Under the pieces are notes generated by a model. The model was given only the letters and a program-made list of their open reading frames with translations, was not told the origin of the DNA and searched no databases. The position numbers were made by a program, and so were the translations under genes. Positions 1 through 10,550 of a stretch of DNA of 32,750 bases are shown here, one piece after another. Every line of letters begins with the position of its first letter. Position 1 is the first letter of the stretch. This DNA is from Intoshia linei (Eukaryota; Orthonectida; Rhopaluridae), in NCBI GenBank assembly GCA_001642005.1, contig LWCA01000311.1, positions 1 through 32,750 on the forward strand, in the 5' to 3' direction.

Positions 1-29
1 TTTATTTCTATATACTTTTTTGTTGAGTT

Positions 30-168
30 ACTTACAATTTGCGATTACTATTTTACTTACAAAAATGCAATTATGTACTGACAAGAAATCAATTAAAAAC
101 TGACAAATATGTAATTGAATGCTGACAAAATACATTTTATTACTGACATTTTAGTGTTTATACTGACA
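30..168. repeat. Phased short repeat array, ACTGACA/ACTTACA core every 20-25 bp
   Basis: Seven copies of a core heptamer (ACTTACA at 30 and 55, then ACTGACA or GCTGACA at 77, 99, 121, 142 and 162) occur with spacings of 25, 22, 22, 22, 21 and 20 bases. The bases between cores are A+T-rich and poorly conserved. The array may begin left of the window. It looks like a degenerate minisatellite; no function can be assigned. Confidence 0.6.
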
Positions 169-210
169 GTTTTATGTTGAAAATACAGAAAATTTTTATT
201 TGTAAAATAT

Positions 211-312
211 AAAATGTCAAGCCAAGACCCTTTGAGAGATGGATAGGGGCTATATCACACTTAGCATCGTTTGCAAAAATATTCTTAGGAACCCATTTTT
301 CATTTTCGGTGG
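211..312. repeat. Dispersed repeat, copy A (partner at 4922-5023)
   Basis: About 100 bases resemble 4922-5023 in the same orientation. Shared landmarks are a GGTGGATAGAG-like block, a TCGTTTNCAAAA block and TTTTTCATTTT(T/C)G followed by GGTGGC or AGTGGC. Copy B lies inside an hAT-like element (4569-5291), so copy A is probably a fragment of the same family. The 64-codon minus ORF over it shows no protein-like conservation and is not called as a gene. Confidence 0.55.
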
Positions 313-370
313 CCTCAAACTTTGAGGTGCGGCTCTGTTTTTCCAATTTCATATTTTGACACTGATTTAG

Positions 371-663
371 AATTTAATTATTAAAACCAAGGAAGAAGCA
401 TGGGCTGATATATTGGAAGGGGTAGTGAATGTTGTAAATAATTTGACATTAAATTTACAAGTATAAGTATGCAGTTATTTAAAAATATATAAATTTTTGA
501 TTTTTGTATTTAGGAAAAAGTTTTATTTGAAATTTGTTGGATTCCAACAAATCGTGTTTTGATTGAAGATATACCTAATGTAAAAAACGATAAGATGTTG
601 TTATCACTCAAAGATATGATTATGTTAAATGCCAAAATTTCTGCTGTATATTTTATTATTTAG
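371..663 (+). CDS. Last two exons of an unrecognised protein (partial)
   Basis: Two exons join in phase: 371-460 (30 codons, after acceptor TTTAG) and 514-663 (49 codons plus TAG at 661-663), separated by a 53-nt GT-AG intron with donor GTATAAGT. The peptide is amphipathic and helix-like (EEAWADILEGVVNVVNNL, then LFEICWIPTNRVLIEDIP and LLSLKDMIMLNAKIS), resembling the C-terminal part of a helical-repeat (HEAT/ARM-like) protein, but I do not recognise the family. An AATAAA lies downstream near 831. The 5' part lies left of the window. A GTATAT donor at 646 could extend the gene, but I found no convincing next exon. Coding is supported by open frame and phase only. Confidence 0.5.
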
Positions 664-1418
664 GTTACCTGAGGGGTAAATGTAATTTTCTACCAGTCAT
701 TTTTAAAACTTATAAAAACATTGGTACATTTTTTTAGTTTGTATGTTCTAATATAGAAGTGGAAAATATAGGTAAGAGGGTTAAGGGTTGGTAAATTTTT
801 GTTCTTTCCTCATAATATTTTACTAAATTGAATAAAATATGCTAAAAATGTATCCTTCACCCCACTTATCTAAAATTTTTGTATTCACCTTTTCATAAAA
901 CGATTATTAAAAACATTAGGGTGACCAATGACCCATGATAAACGCTGGTGCCTTTTTTAAATTTTTTTGGGACTGCAGTAACAGTAAATGCTTCCCAACC
1001 TCTGGTATAATATATAGTTGGCCCATCCAAACTTACTTAAATGTACTAAGAATAAAAAATGATCTTTGAATCGGTTAATATAGATGTATCATCTCATTTT
1101 TTTCTATTAACAAATGTAAATTTATAAAAATACTCACTTTGAGAGCTTGATAAATTATATAAATGACCATTGGTGACTTTTCAGAAGACGTGTGTAAGAA
1201 ATAATGTAATCTTAGTAGAACAAATTGAAAATTTTTATTTTGATGAATTTTTCATTTATAATATGAATAGACTTTGAAAAATATAAAGAAAATTAAAATT
1301 ATCAATATGAAAATGGAAAAATATATAAATACTTTGGACTTCAAAATGATTTAATTGTATTTATTTGCTAAAATGTAAAAATTAAAAATTTAATTAACAA
1401 TAAAATGTAATTAATAAA
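664..1418. other. Non-coding spacer, 3' flanks of two convergent genes
   Basis: A+T-rich sequence without an exon-like open frame. It probably holds the 3' UTR of the upstream + gene (AATAAA near 831) and that of CHMP3 on the minus strand, whose AATAAA reads from 1365 to 1360, about 55 bases past its stop. Nothing else is seen. Confidence 0.5.
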
Positions 1419-2447
1419 TCACTTTGTTAACTTTAACAATTCTTTTTCAATATCAACATCTTCAACTGTATCTGTCTTTATGATTGAATTTCTAATATGT
1501 GGTGATTTATCGAGTAATTCTAAAGAGCAATGTAACAATTTACCATGAAAATGAAATATTCATGTATATTTTTACCTTGGCTGATTTCATCGATAATATT
1601 TGTTATTTCTTGATCAGCTTCCAATTCTATGTCTGGTTCTTCCATAATAGACATTGCATCCTCAATATTTTCTTCAATTAGTCCTGCCTAATTTAATTTA
1701 CATGTTAAAAAGTTTTAAATACAATTATTAGTTTTTTAACGTACTTTGTTTAATTCAATGCTGAGGTTTTTTAATGATTCAACGTGACTTGGTGTATCCA
1801 TCATTTTGTTTATAGATTTTAAAACGCTAGTAGCAGATTTCGTGTTTTTTATTATATCACTATATGCTAAAAATGTGAATGTATATTGATAAAAAAATAG
1901 TACGAAATTTTTGTTAAAATTTAAATGATGTTTAAAAAAGGAAAAGAACTAAATTAATATATAAAAAAAATTACAATTTATTTTAATCAAATTGTAGTTG
2001 TTTTTTTATGGATTGGCATAGGTTTGGTTTACAAACATCATTTCATATACCACCTTTATATATGATCCAGTGTCCACTATATGAAAAAATAATAAACCTT
2101 GCATAGTCTGCATTTTGGCTATAATCACAGAATATTGTGCACCTCGGTTAATCATTTTATCTAATTGCCTACTAGTTTCCACCAACTGTTTAGCCAGTAC
2201 TGTTGCCGCTTGTCTGTTTTTGTTTAACAAATGAGTTTTAATATTTATTCGAGTTTTTTGACATATTCTTTCAATTTCTAAATGTTCAATTTATTAATAT
2301 TTAAATTTAATTTAACAACTTGAAAATTTGTAATTTTTTTTTAATTTTCTATTTGCAAATCTCCAAATTATGAGTGAAATGATAACTTTTAACTTGTCTT
2401 TCATTTTCTCGGCTGGCTCGATTTATTTTTTGACGAATTTCTTTTGC
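1419..2447 (-). CDS. CHMP3: CHMP3/Vps24, ESCRT-III subunit (first exon not found)
   Basis: Five exons in 5'-3' order: 2387-2447, 2098-2277, 1745-1866, 1576-1687, 1419-1519 (stop TGA at 1419-1421). Introns are 109, 231, 57 and 56 nt, and every junction keeps phase. The visible 191 residues are the charged helical core of a Snf7-family protein: VLAKQLVETSRQ matches the helix-2 VLAKE(M/I) region, and AGLIEENIEDAMS followed by an acidic run matches the CHMP3 AGIIEEMLEDT segment, which favours CHMP3 over CHMP2. The acidic C-terminus ends KELLKLTK, like a MIM helix. CHMP3 co-polymerises with CHMP2 and Snf7 on endosomal membranes for vesicle budding. About 17-20 N-terminal residues (the MGLFG-type start) should lie in a short exon above 2447 that I could not identify. 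Human CHMP3 is about 222 residues. Confidence 0.85.
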
Positions 2448-3859
2448 CTAATGATTTTGAATTTACATAATTTAAAATTCATTAAAATCTAACCCCTATT
2501 GGGTAGATGAGTGCACTCGTTTTTTTCACATTTTCAAAAATTAATATAAAAAAATATGAATTTTATTACATCAACTGTTGATCATTTGTTTCATTTTACA
2601 AAATCTCAACTAATTCTATCTAAAATCAAATGTCAATTTCACCGATTGAAACTTTGATTTTTGGAATCCCCGTTAAAATGTAAATATTTTTAGTAGTTTT
2701 TATTTTAATTTTGAAAATGGTAATATATTTTTTAACAATAAAAACATCAAATTCAGAAGTGAACAGAAAAAATTATTTACAGTAATGTTAATTTCTTATA
2801 AAATACCCAAAATATCAGTGAAACGGTAAAAATTTGAATAGATCCACTTTGAAAATGACTAGATTATTAAGCTCTTTGTTTTGATTCTTTAATTATAATT
2901 AAAATTACTTTTTTTTGGTTGTCGTTTGATTTAAACATTATTCTTTCTTTCGAGAAATATATCTGAAATATTTATAGATTCATAGGTAACCGTGAACTTT
3001 ATTATGTTATTAATAATGAATTATTTTTATTTTCATGTCTAAATTGAAATCCGTACATTGGGAAATTCATTGTTTTATACATGGACATGACGTATATCTT
3101 TACCATTTATCCAAGTTGTATTTCAGTGTGAATTGAATTGTGGAAGAATAATAATCAATGAAAAACTGGGAATATTAAGTTTTTACGTATGACTTCACTG
3201 CATTCGATAAACTTGGAACAACACTGGCAGATAAAATGTTCGTATTGTTGTACATTTTTATTTAATTGTAGTTTTTTCTATGGACCTAATTTTTTATTTT
3301 TTTACCACCTTAGATCTTGGTAGGTACCTGAAAATTATAAATCCTTTACTTGTATAAATCGAATGTCTGTGTCTGTGTGTTACAGTTTATTTATAAAATT
3401 GACAGTCGTAGAATTAAACAAATCCAATTTTTAACACAGTTTTTTCCGGGACGTGTTTATTATAAAAAAATAGATATAAAGTTTATATCTATTTTTCAGT
3501 TTCAGAATTTGAGTCCTTCAGGGTCAAAAACCCAATTAGCCCTTTTATTTAGAAATAAAATTAGCCCAATAATTTAATAAAACATTCTGGACACGTTAAA
3601 ATCATTAATATTTTCGTAAATCTCAGCCTCAGAAACGCATACATATACCTTCATGGTCAAAACTACAAATTACGATATTTTTAAAAAATAAAACATGTAC
3701 TAAAATTTTATAAAATACTAGAAGATTCCCACAATAAAAATGTTAGGAGAAGGTAATGTAGTAGGAAAGGAAAGATACATCTTAATTTTTAAAAAAAATT
3801 TGAAAAGTTCCGATTTTGGTATGCGACAATAATTAACGGAATCAGCACTTTAGAAACAT

Positions 3860-4345
3860 ATTTCAGATTAATTTTACCAAGATTGGAAAGCATTGTAATG
3901 AATATAAAAATGATAATAACATAGTTTGTACTTCGTTGTTGTAGTTTTTAGACTAAAATATTTTGAAAATGAGAATTTGAGAATGAAAAATTGCGTAGCA
4001 ATGAAAAAAAATCCGAAGGAATGAATTATATAGATTTCCACCCACATTTCTTTATTGGAAGTGTATAGACATTCAATGCACATTTTTTTTGAAATTGTAG
4101 GATCAATATTTTTATTTTAATCAAAATATGGTTAATATATTAAAAATTATTTTTCACCGGGAATGCGTAGATCTGGAGTTGAAATTTTGTATTTATATCA
4201 ACTGGAATAAGTTCTATCAGAAATCTTTTTTTTTAATTACAAAAAATTTGAAATAATTAAAAAAATAAATATTATTCTGATTCAACTTATTCCAGTTGAT
4301 ATAAATACAAAATTTCAGCCCCAGAATTCTGCGCATTCCTGTTAT
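3860..4345. repeat. Dispersed repeat family, copy 1, with a 70-bp inverted repeat
   Basis: Matches 29741-30110 in opposite orientation over most of its length; shared blocks include CTTTATT plus GTGTATAGAC-like sequence, TTCCACCCACATTTC and TTATATCAACTGGAATAAG. A third fragment lies near 31500-31600. Within this copy, 4159-4227 and 4272-4341 are inverted copies of each other (arms about 70 bases, loop about 45). Short minus-strand reading frames in copies 1 and 2 look alike (NKEMWVEIYIIHSF versus NKEIWVKIYIVHSF) only because the DNA is homologous; I do not call a gene. Confidence 0.65.
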
Positions 4346-4385
4346 AGATTTTCTTATTTAATTTATTTTTTGGGGTAGCATTAAA

Positions 4386-4432
4386 AATGTCCGCCCTCGG
4401 CAGAGCTAGGTGCTGTTTGTACGTAGTACATA
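4386..4432. repeat. Dispersed repeat end, inverted partner at 31011-31057
   Basis: The block around CCTCGGCAGAGCTAGG followed by GTTTGTACGTAGTACAT recurs as its reverse complement at 31011-31057 (ATGTACTACGTACAAACAG, then CCTAGCTCTGCCGAGGG) with only a base or two different. This high identity compared with other repeats here suggests a recently active or conserved element end. Confidence 0.65.
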
Positions 4433-4568
4433 AAATTCAATCTAGTAATGTAATAAAAGTAAACACTTATAGCTTAAATAACTCTTAAATCATCTCAAAC
4501 TAACATTGTTTATCAAAGTGATATAAAATTTATAATCATTTCCAATGGAAATTTTTCATATACTAAAC

Positions 4569-5291
4569 TATTGCTTCCCAAATTTTTTCCACCATGGACC
4601 ACTTGTCACAAAAAAAATGTGTGTGGACCACATAATTTTTTAAAAAATCCTCTTAAACCTGAAAACGCCACTAAGGTAAAATTTTTATATTCCATTCATA
4701 TATCTCCATTAAATTATACATTAATTTTGACAAGGTAGATTCAATGGCGTAATTAAACTAATTCTTAATTTCAAACATACTTATTGTGAACTACCAGTGC
4801 CGTATGCGAGATCTTTCCACCTAGGGATCTCGACGAAATTTTTTTTAAAATGGAGGCTTTAATTTATTAAATTGGGCATTAAAAAAAATCTTGAATATCA
4901 ACTAATTTGAGTGTTAAATTTAAAATATCAACTCAAAAGTCTTAGAAAGGTGGATAGAGTTATATGAAATTATAATTCGTTTACAAAATTTTGTAACGGT
5001 CTATTTTTCATTTTTGAAGTGGCGACGGGCTTGCTAGGTTCTATTCCGGAAACTACAATCGAACTAAGTTAAATCGTTACATAGTTTAAATTTAACGCAT
5101 GTGAAAATTATTCACGTTATTCACAGTTACTCAGTAAATTTTCACTTTATTTTGATTAAATCATGTTTACGTTCACTAATAATAATAATAAATGATCGAT
5201 ACAATTCTAATTTATTATTATTATTGTTAAAAAAAGGTTATCTTCAAATTATTTAAAATTTTTCTTGTGAACCACTTTGGGAATTACTGTG
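4569..5291. mobile_element. hAT-like non-autonomous element
   Basis: The left end TATTGCTTCCCAAA and the reverse complement of the right end (CACAGTAATTCCCAAA) form short imperfect inverted repeats of the CAGNGNTTCCCAAA type. The six-base direct repeat CTAAAC flanks both ends (4563-4568 and 5292-5297). The interior starts with a GGACCAC-type subterminal motif repeated twice and contains dispersed repeat copy B (4922-5023). There is no transposase. Confidence 0.55.
4922..5023. repeat. Dispersed repeat, copy B (partner at 211-312)
   Basis: Diverged copy of the segment described at 211-312, in the same orientation and inside the hAT-like element 4569-5291. Confidence 0.5.
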
Positions 5292-5772
5292 CTAAACAAA
5301 CCCAAAAGTTAAACTACAATCAATATAACCGTTACATGGCTTGAGAGAATAGTTTTTCATGATATACTAAGAATTAACATACTTTCGTAGTTCCTAAAAT
5401 AACATGCAACCACACACTGTGGATATAGTTACATGATAGGGTCATTGTATAGGTACGGAATTATGGAATAGTAACAAAGTTGGAAACCCTGAACTCAATA
5501 TTATTTATGTATTTCAATTAATCAAATTCACTCAATATCAGCGATGTCAATTGTGGTGCCTTATAATATAAATTTTTATTTTTAAAAAATTAATTTTGTA
5601 CACTATAACCTTTTTTACATATTTTTCATGATAACTATTTCAATAAATAGATATCATTCTCAACTATCAAATCAACAGTTAAAATTTAAGTTTAAATATT
5701 TCATGATCTCTGGCAATTCAGCTAAACATGAATATATTAATAGAATTAAAAAGAACGCAACACTCTATAATG

Positions 5773-5958
5773 CAGGAGTTTCCACACTTTTTTGACGGTG
5801 GACCGGTAATGAATTATAAAATTTATCGCGGACCATTGAAGTGAAACTACTAGGTAACAGTAAAAAAAGATTGATAAAAAACGTAATAAATGGACTCCTA
5901 ATTAGTTAATTTTTTTAAGACCAGTACTGGTTCCCGGATCGGCATTTGGGAAACGCTG
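5773..5958. mobile_element. hAT MITE, 186 bp, perfect 8-bp TSD
   Basis: The direct repeat CTATAATG occurs exactly at 5765-5772 and 5959-5966. The element starts CAGGAGTTTCCACAC and ends GGGAAACGCTG, imperfect CAG...CTG inverted repeats. Subterminal GTGGACCGG and GCGGACC motifs are typical of non-autonomous hAT copies. No coding capacity. Confidence 0.8.
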
Positions 5959-6222
5959 CTATAATGTATTATTTTTAAATATATAATTTATTTATTATTT
6001 ATCATTTTTTTGATTATAATGTATAATTAATTATAATACAATTAATAATATTATTATGATATATTAAACTAAAGTTATTTTTTATGTCAGAAATTATTCC
6101 AATATTTAATGTTAAATATTAACTATGAACATTGTGCAAATGAATCAAATAAAGTGTAAAGTAAATAAAATTGTTCAATTTCGTTATTTTTATATTATTC
6201 TAAAGTTGTAAGTTGATAACCT

Positions 6223-9200
6223 ATGCAATTATTGGGATATCATCTTGTTCCACTTTCTTTGGTGGTTATATACCCGATAACTTTTTTGACCACGTAATTA
6301 TTTCAGTTAATTTTTATAAATTGACAAATAATATAGATATGTACTAAGCAGATATTACAAGCACACTCCTGCGTTACCATACATCAGGTACTTTTACTTT
6401 TAAACTTTTTGTTTACTTTGGTGTAATGCTAATAATATTTTATGATAATTATTTTTATTTAGTGATACCGGCGTAGAAACACCAGAAAGTTGTATTTTTA
6501 CTTTTGCATTATCTGTAGCTGGTTGTATTTGTAATCTAATTTTATTATATCTCAGTATATATTTACGTTACGTATTTTTTTAATTACATTATGGCATTTT
6601 AAAAGTGCCACGAATATCATTTCATTTTAGATTTAAATGTACATCATACAGTAGCCCTATTGCTATATACAAAATTGGCACATTGACATTGCTGATTAAT
6701 TTCTGTAGAATATGGGTCTGCAACCAATGGCCCGCGGACCAAAAGTGGCCCACAGAATAATTTTGGTGGCCCTTTGAGTTAATATTTATATTATTTATTT
6801 TTAAATTTTTTAACTTTTAAACATCGTTTTCAACATTTTTTAATATAATTGACTCATTATAATCATTTTAATTCTCAAGTTTCAGATCTGGATATTATTT
6901 TTTAAATATACTAGAACCTTTTCTGTACAGTTAAAATGTATCATGTGTAAATTTTCAAAAACGGGCGCATGGAATTTTTTGAAGTAAAAAAGTGACCCAC
7001 AAGACGCAAAAGGTTGCCGACTCCTGCTGTAGAGTCATAATATTTTTGTTTAAAACCATCATCTTAAGTTTTTTTATAATAGTTCATAAATAAACATGTA
7101 GTAACATTTTTTACCTTTCAAAAATGTCAAAATGGAATATTTTAATCCAGTCATTTCCATATGAGAATTGGGTCACACTAGGCAAAAAAGTTATATTTTT
7201 GATAAATGTACTTATATCTGCTCAATTTATAAAAGTGAGGCCCTATTTTTTAACATTTCGTCAGTGCCCAGATTATCATCCCGTTATGAGGAGGGCCTTT
7301 GATATGGTAAGTTCGACGCGGTATGAAAATTTTTAGTAAAAATGGTTTTTTTTTTTGGTGAACTACTCTTCTAATATATATTGTAGAATCTATTTCAAAG
7401 TGGGAATATTATATATGGGCAAAGTGTGACCCTCTTATAAATTTTTGTGACCCGGGATGAAATTAAAAATTTTGAATAATTTAAATTTAATTAATGCAAC
7501 ATTAAATCAGATCATATTCCACTTTTAGAAAAAGCAAAATCACTTATGAGTCATAAGCAGGAATTGAAACTAATTGATTGCAACCAATTTAATTGAAATT
7601 AATTGGTACAAATTATTGAAAAAAAATCAGTTCATTGTTTGTTTAAAAATGAAAAATAATTGCAATAAATAGGTGTTTTGAAATATAAAAAAATTTCAAT
7701 TAATTGCAATTATTTTCAATCCCTGGTGATAAGTATGAGTGAATTATGTTTATTATAATAAACAATAATGATTTATTTTTTTTATGAATTCTGACGAATA
7801 TGAGAATTTACTGCAATCAAATACATTTACTCCTTAAATGTATTGACTATTTAACTGAAAATATTCTTAAACTAGTGAAAATAGGTATAAGGGTTTGTAA
7901 TATTGATTTTAAAAATTGTTTAAAAAAGAAGAAAATACGAAAATAAAGTGAAATTGAAGAATTTTTCTTGGTGTTAAAAGGCCCAATATAAAGTTAAATA
8001 TGAAGTGTGGCCCATTGCACGAAAAAGGGTGTCCACCCCTGTTGTAGATGGTTAAATACGTGAATGTATTAATGATTCGTAATATTAAATTAATTAATTT
8101 GTTATTTAAGCTTGTTTGTATATATACATAAACTACAAAATTATCAAGAGCACGTTGAAAAGTTTAAAAATTATCAACAAAATTGCCGCTGCACTCGGAC
8201 TTACGTCATCCATTGGTCTCGTCGTTGTTGGTAGTTTTCAGGTACATTTTTATAACCTTAATGACTGTTGATTCATTTACAGATCATTATTGGTATTGTT
8301 GTCAATTACTGTAAATAATAATCTTGAATACACCTGCCCAACTCTAATCTCAAGTTATTGTCGAGGCGGGAAAAAAAGTTAAAATTTCAAACTTGTATTT
8401 GCTAATAACTAGACACAAATTATTATTATCTTATATTAACATTTTTGGTTGATTATATCTAGCAGTAATATGTAAATAATTCGATAGTGGATCAAATTAG
8501 TATACTAATTTAAAATTTTCGAGTTAATCTTATTTTTGTACGGTCACGTTGACAGGTCTAAACCAGTGTTTCCCAACCCATTTTGCGTTATCGCCCATTT
8601 TTTAAAATTTTATTAAATATATTATTTTTATCGCCCAGTTAAAATAAAATTTTAAATAATCGGTAGAATATCCAAGAACATATTTTTTGGAAGCAGGCAT
8701 AACTAAATTTTATTAAAATATATTAGGCAACATACTTACTACACAGATAATTGGTGTTAGATAACTTATATAGTCAAACTCTTAATAAATTAATTATCGT
8801 TCAATGTAATTCAATTTTTTTTTATTTCATAAAATTGAAAATTTAATTTGTTGAAAAAAATAAAAAATATTTATTTTCGCATCGCCCAGTAAAAAAGTCA
8901 AATCGCAGACTAGTGGGCGATATTGCCCAGTTTGGGAAACACTGGTCTAAACTGTTGTCAAATATGTTGATTAAATGAACTTAAATTAAAGATTAAGCAA
9001 TATATTTTATTAATATTATTATTAATATATTATTATTATAATTAATTTAAGGGCCTACAATGTTCATCCGATCCAGTCACCCTTTTAGATCTCTATGGCC
9101 CTGTCATTGATAAAACTACTTTCTTTTTAATGATTCAGAAGAAAATAATGATTAATGTAACTATTTTTTTAAACCATTAACCGGGGATGACATTGGATTG

Positions 9201-9862
9201 AATGGCTAATAATAAAATTTATTATAATATTAGGTATCAAATGTAATATTATGTCACGTAATTGGTGCTGCAATGACATTTTTGGGAGGACCAATTTACA
9301 TGCTAATAATCACATATTTATACCATTCAACCAACAAATCTCACAATGTAAACATTCACAGTAAAGGACTAATGGCATTTAGAATAGCACTTTCTAGTTT
9401 AATGACATGTGTTTTAATATGGGGTTAAATATATTTATATATAAATTCAACAGTATAGGTTTCATAGCTACGAAACAAGCCTGGGAATATTTTGATGGGG
9501 ACACAATGTATTCTCCATTCATGTGGAAAGAAACATCAAATGTATACATTTTAAAATTTAAATACAATTAATTAATTGAAAATTGATAAACATATTAGGG
9601 AATAAAATGGCACACGGCATCCGTAATATTGGAGTGGATTACTTTCATTATCTATGTATGTTATATTGCGTCAACCATTCCTCTTTATTATAATGTTGAC
9701 AGTTTAAAAACTACAATGGTCATGAAACACCAATTAGATTACAAATCACAAAATGCACAAAAAAGCCAAATAAAGGACAATGTTCATATTAATATTGATG
9801 CCGATTTTGCCAATTATGAAAATATTTCTCAAAATAAAGATTTATACAGTTCCGAAAAATAA
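6223..9862 (+). CDS. DRAM2: DRAM/Frag1-family six-pass membrane protein, complete
   Basis: Seven exons: 6223-6293, 6337-6387, 6463-6554, 8111-8241, 9234-9423, 9459-9541, 9599-9862, giving 293 residues with all phases matching. Introns are 43, 75, 1556, 992, 35 and 57 nt. The start is the first ATG after an in-frame TAA. The hallmark PALPYISDTG with following PESCIF aligns to human DRAM1/DRAM2. Later matches are GLTSSIGLVVVGSFQ (TM3), GAAMTFLGGPIYM (TM4) and KWHTASVILEW (before TM6). The family sits in lysosomal, Golgi or plasma membranes and is linked to autophagy in vertebrates. The roughly 60-residue hydrophilic C-terminal tail is not conserved. DRAM1 and DRAM2 features are mixed, so the symbol means family. 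An AATAAA at 9858-9863 overlaps the stop; ATTAAA follows at 9894. Confidence 0.92.
6294..6336 (+). other. Ultrashort intron 1 of the DRAM gene (43 nt)
   Basis: GTAATT donor and AATATAG acceptor. Splicing joins phase-2 exons and produces the continuous segment TTYVLSRYYKHTPALPYIS, which aligns to the human N-terminus; reading through would hit stops. Confidence 0.85.
6711..7026. mobile_element. hAT MITE, 316 bp, 7/8 TSD, inside DRAM intron 3
   Basis: Flanked by CTGTAGAA (6703-6710) and CTGTAGAG (7027-7034). Ends are TATGGGTCTGCAACC and GGTTGCCGACTCCTG, imperfect 15-bp inverted repeats of the CAGGAGTCGGCAACC type. Inside are GGCCCGCGGACC and GTGGCCCAC motifs, commonly seen in hAT MITEs. Confidence 0.75.
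7424..8039. mobile_element. Probable hAT-like element, left end uncertain
   Basis: The right end GTGTCCACCCCTG (8027-8039) and the internal GTGTGGCCCATTG are typical hAT terminal and subterminal sequence. A GTGTGACCC motif near 7432 may be the opposite subterminal region. I cannot fix the left boundary or a target-site duplication. It lies in DRAM intron 3. Confidence 0.4.
8564..8944. mobile_element. hAT MITE, 381 bp, perfect TIRs and 8-bp TSD, in DRAM intron 4
   Basis: GTCTAAAC occurs exactly at 8556-8563 and 8945-8952. The ends CAGTGTTTCCCAA and TTGGGAAACACTG are perfect 13-bp inverted repeats. GCGTTATCGCCCA near the left end mirrors TGGGCGATATTGCCCA near the right end. No coding capacity. 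It is the least decayed element in the window. Confidence 0.9.
9424..9458 (+). other. Ultrashort intron 5 of the DRAM gene (35 nt)
   Basis: Donor GTTAAA after TGGG and acceptor AGTATAG before GTTTCATAG. Phase 1 is kept (G|GT). Without removal the frame meets TAA immediately. The family alignment continues on both sides (LMTCVLIWG, then FIATKQAW). Confidence 0.85.
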
Positions 9863-10550
9863 AAAAAATATATATATTTATTTTGAAATTTCTATTAAAT
9901 AATTTAATGCAATGTTTATCAATGTTAATATTTAAATATATTGATTGATTTTATTTTTAAACGTCAAGGAAGAAATCAGCATATAAATTTGATATAGTTT
10001 GATTTATTAGATAAGGTTTTTATTGATATTTTTTGTTTCAATATAGAATTCTCAATATAAAAGGTCAATTTCCCTAATCAATAGTAACCATTATTTATGT
10101 AAAATATGTACAATAATATTTTAAAAATTAACTTATAAAGGAAAAAGTGTAATATATTAAATGTGTCAATTTCACATTATGTTGATTATATCTAATCACA
10201 GCTGGTAAACTACAACAGTTTGAGGAGACTCGTGGCATGCGAGGTAGCATTTTTCAAAGTGTCAAAGAACATGAGGAAATATCATTGTTTATAAAAATTT
10301 TTCATCAAAATAAATTGAATTTTTTATTACATAGAATACACGACTTTACAGAGTGTGTGAACCGAAAAGAGAGCATTCACTGCATGCAATCAATGATAAA
10401 ATAAAAAGAATAAATTTTGGTCTAAGATTTTCAAACTCAGGTATGTTTAACAAAAGAGATTAATGAATAATCTACAATGTATACTATAAATACATTTGAC
10501 AGTGTTAAAGTCGTAAAAGGTCCATTTTTTTTAAAATTTAAATATTTAAT
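9863..10550. other. Spacer between convergent DRAM and CFAP418 genes
   Basis: A+T-rich 3'-flank sequence for both genes. No exon, RNA gene or clear element boundary seen. The segment 10200-10420 is less A+T-rich and could be an old repeat. Confidence 0.45.

Larger units (their letters stand above)
2448..6222. other. 3.8-kb repeat-rich spacer
   Basis: Contains no convincing exon, although the missing first exon of CHMP3 should lie somewhere in its left part. Repeats described separately are a dispersed family at 3860-4345 with a terminal inverted repeat, a repeat end at 4386-4432, and hAT-like elements at 4569-5291 and 5773-5958. A GT-rich microsatellite-like patch lies near 3364-3382. Short ORFs on either strand here show no protein-like composition. 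Confidence 0.55.

Noticed and set aside
3874-4083. Minus-strand ORF similar to one at 29876-30106
   Set aside because: Similarity follows from a shared non-coding repeat; the two frames do not keep a common start, stop or length.
5179-5228. Hairpin of AAT/ATT triplet runs
   Set aside because: Simple-sequence palindrome expected in such A+T-rich DNA; no further support for function.
7124-7336. 70-codon + strand ORF in DRAM intron 3
   Set aside because: No family resemblance, no splice connection to the DRAM exons, and it lies between repeat insertions.
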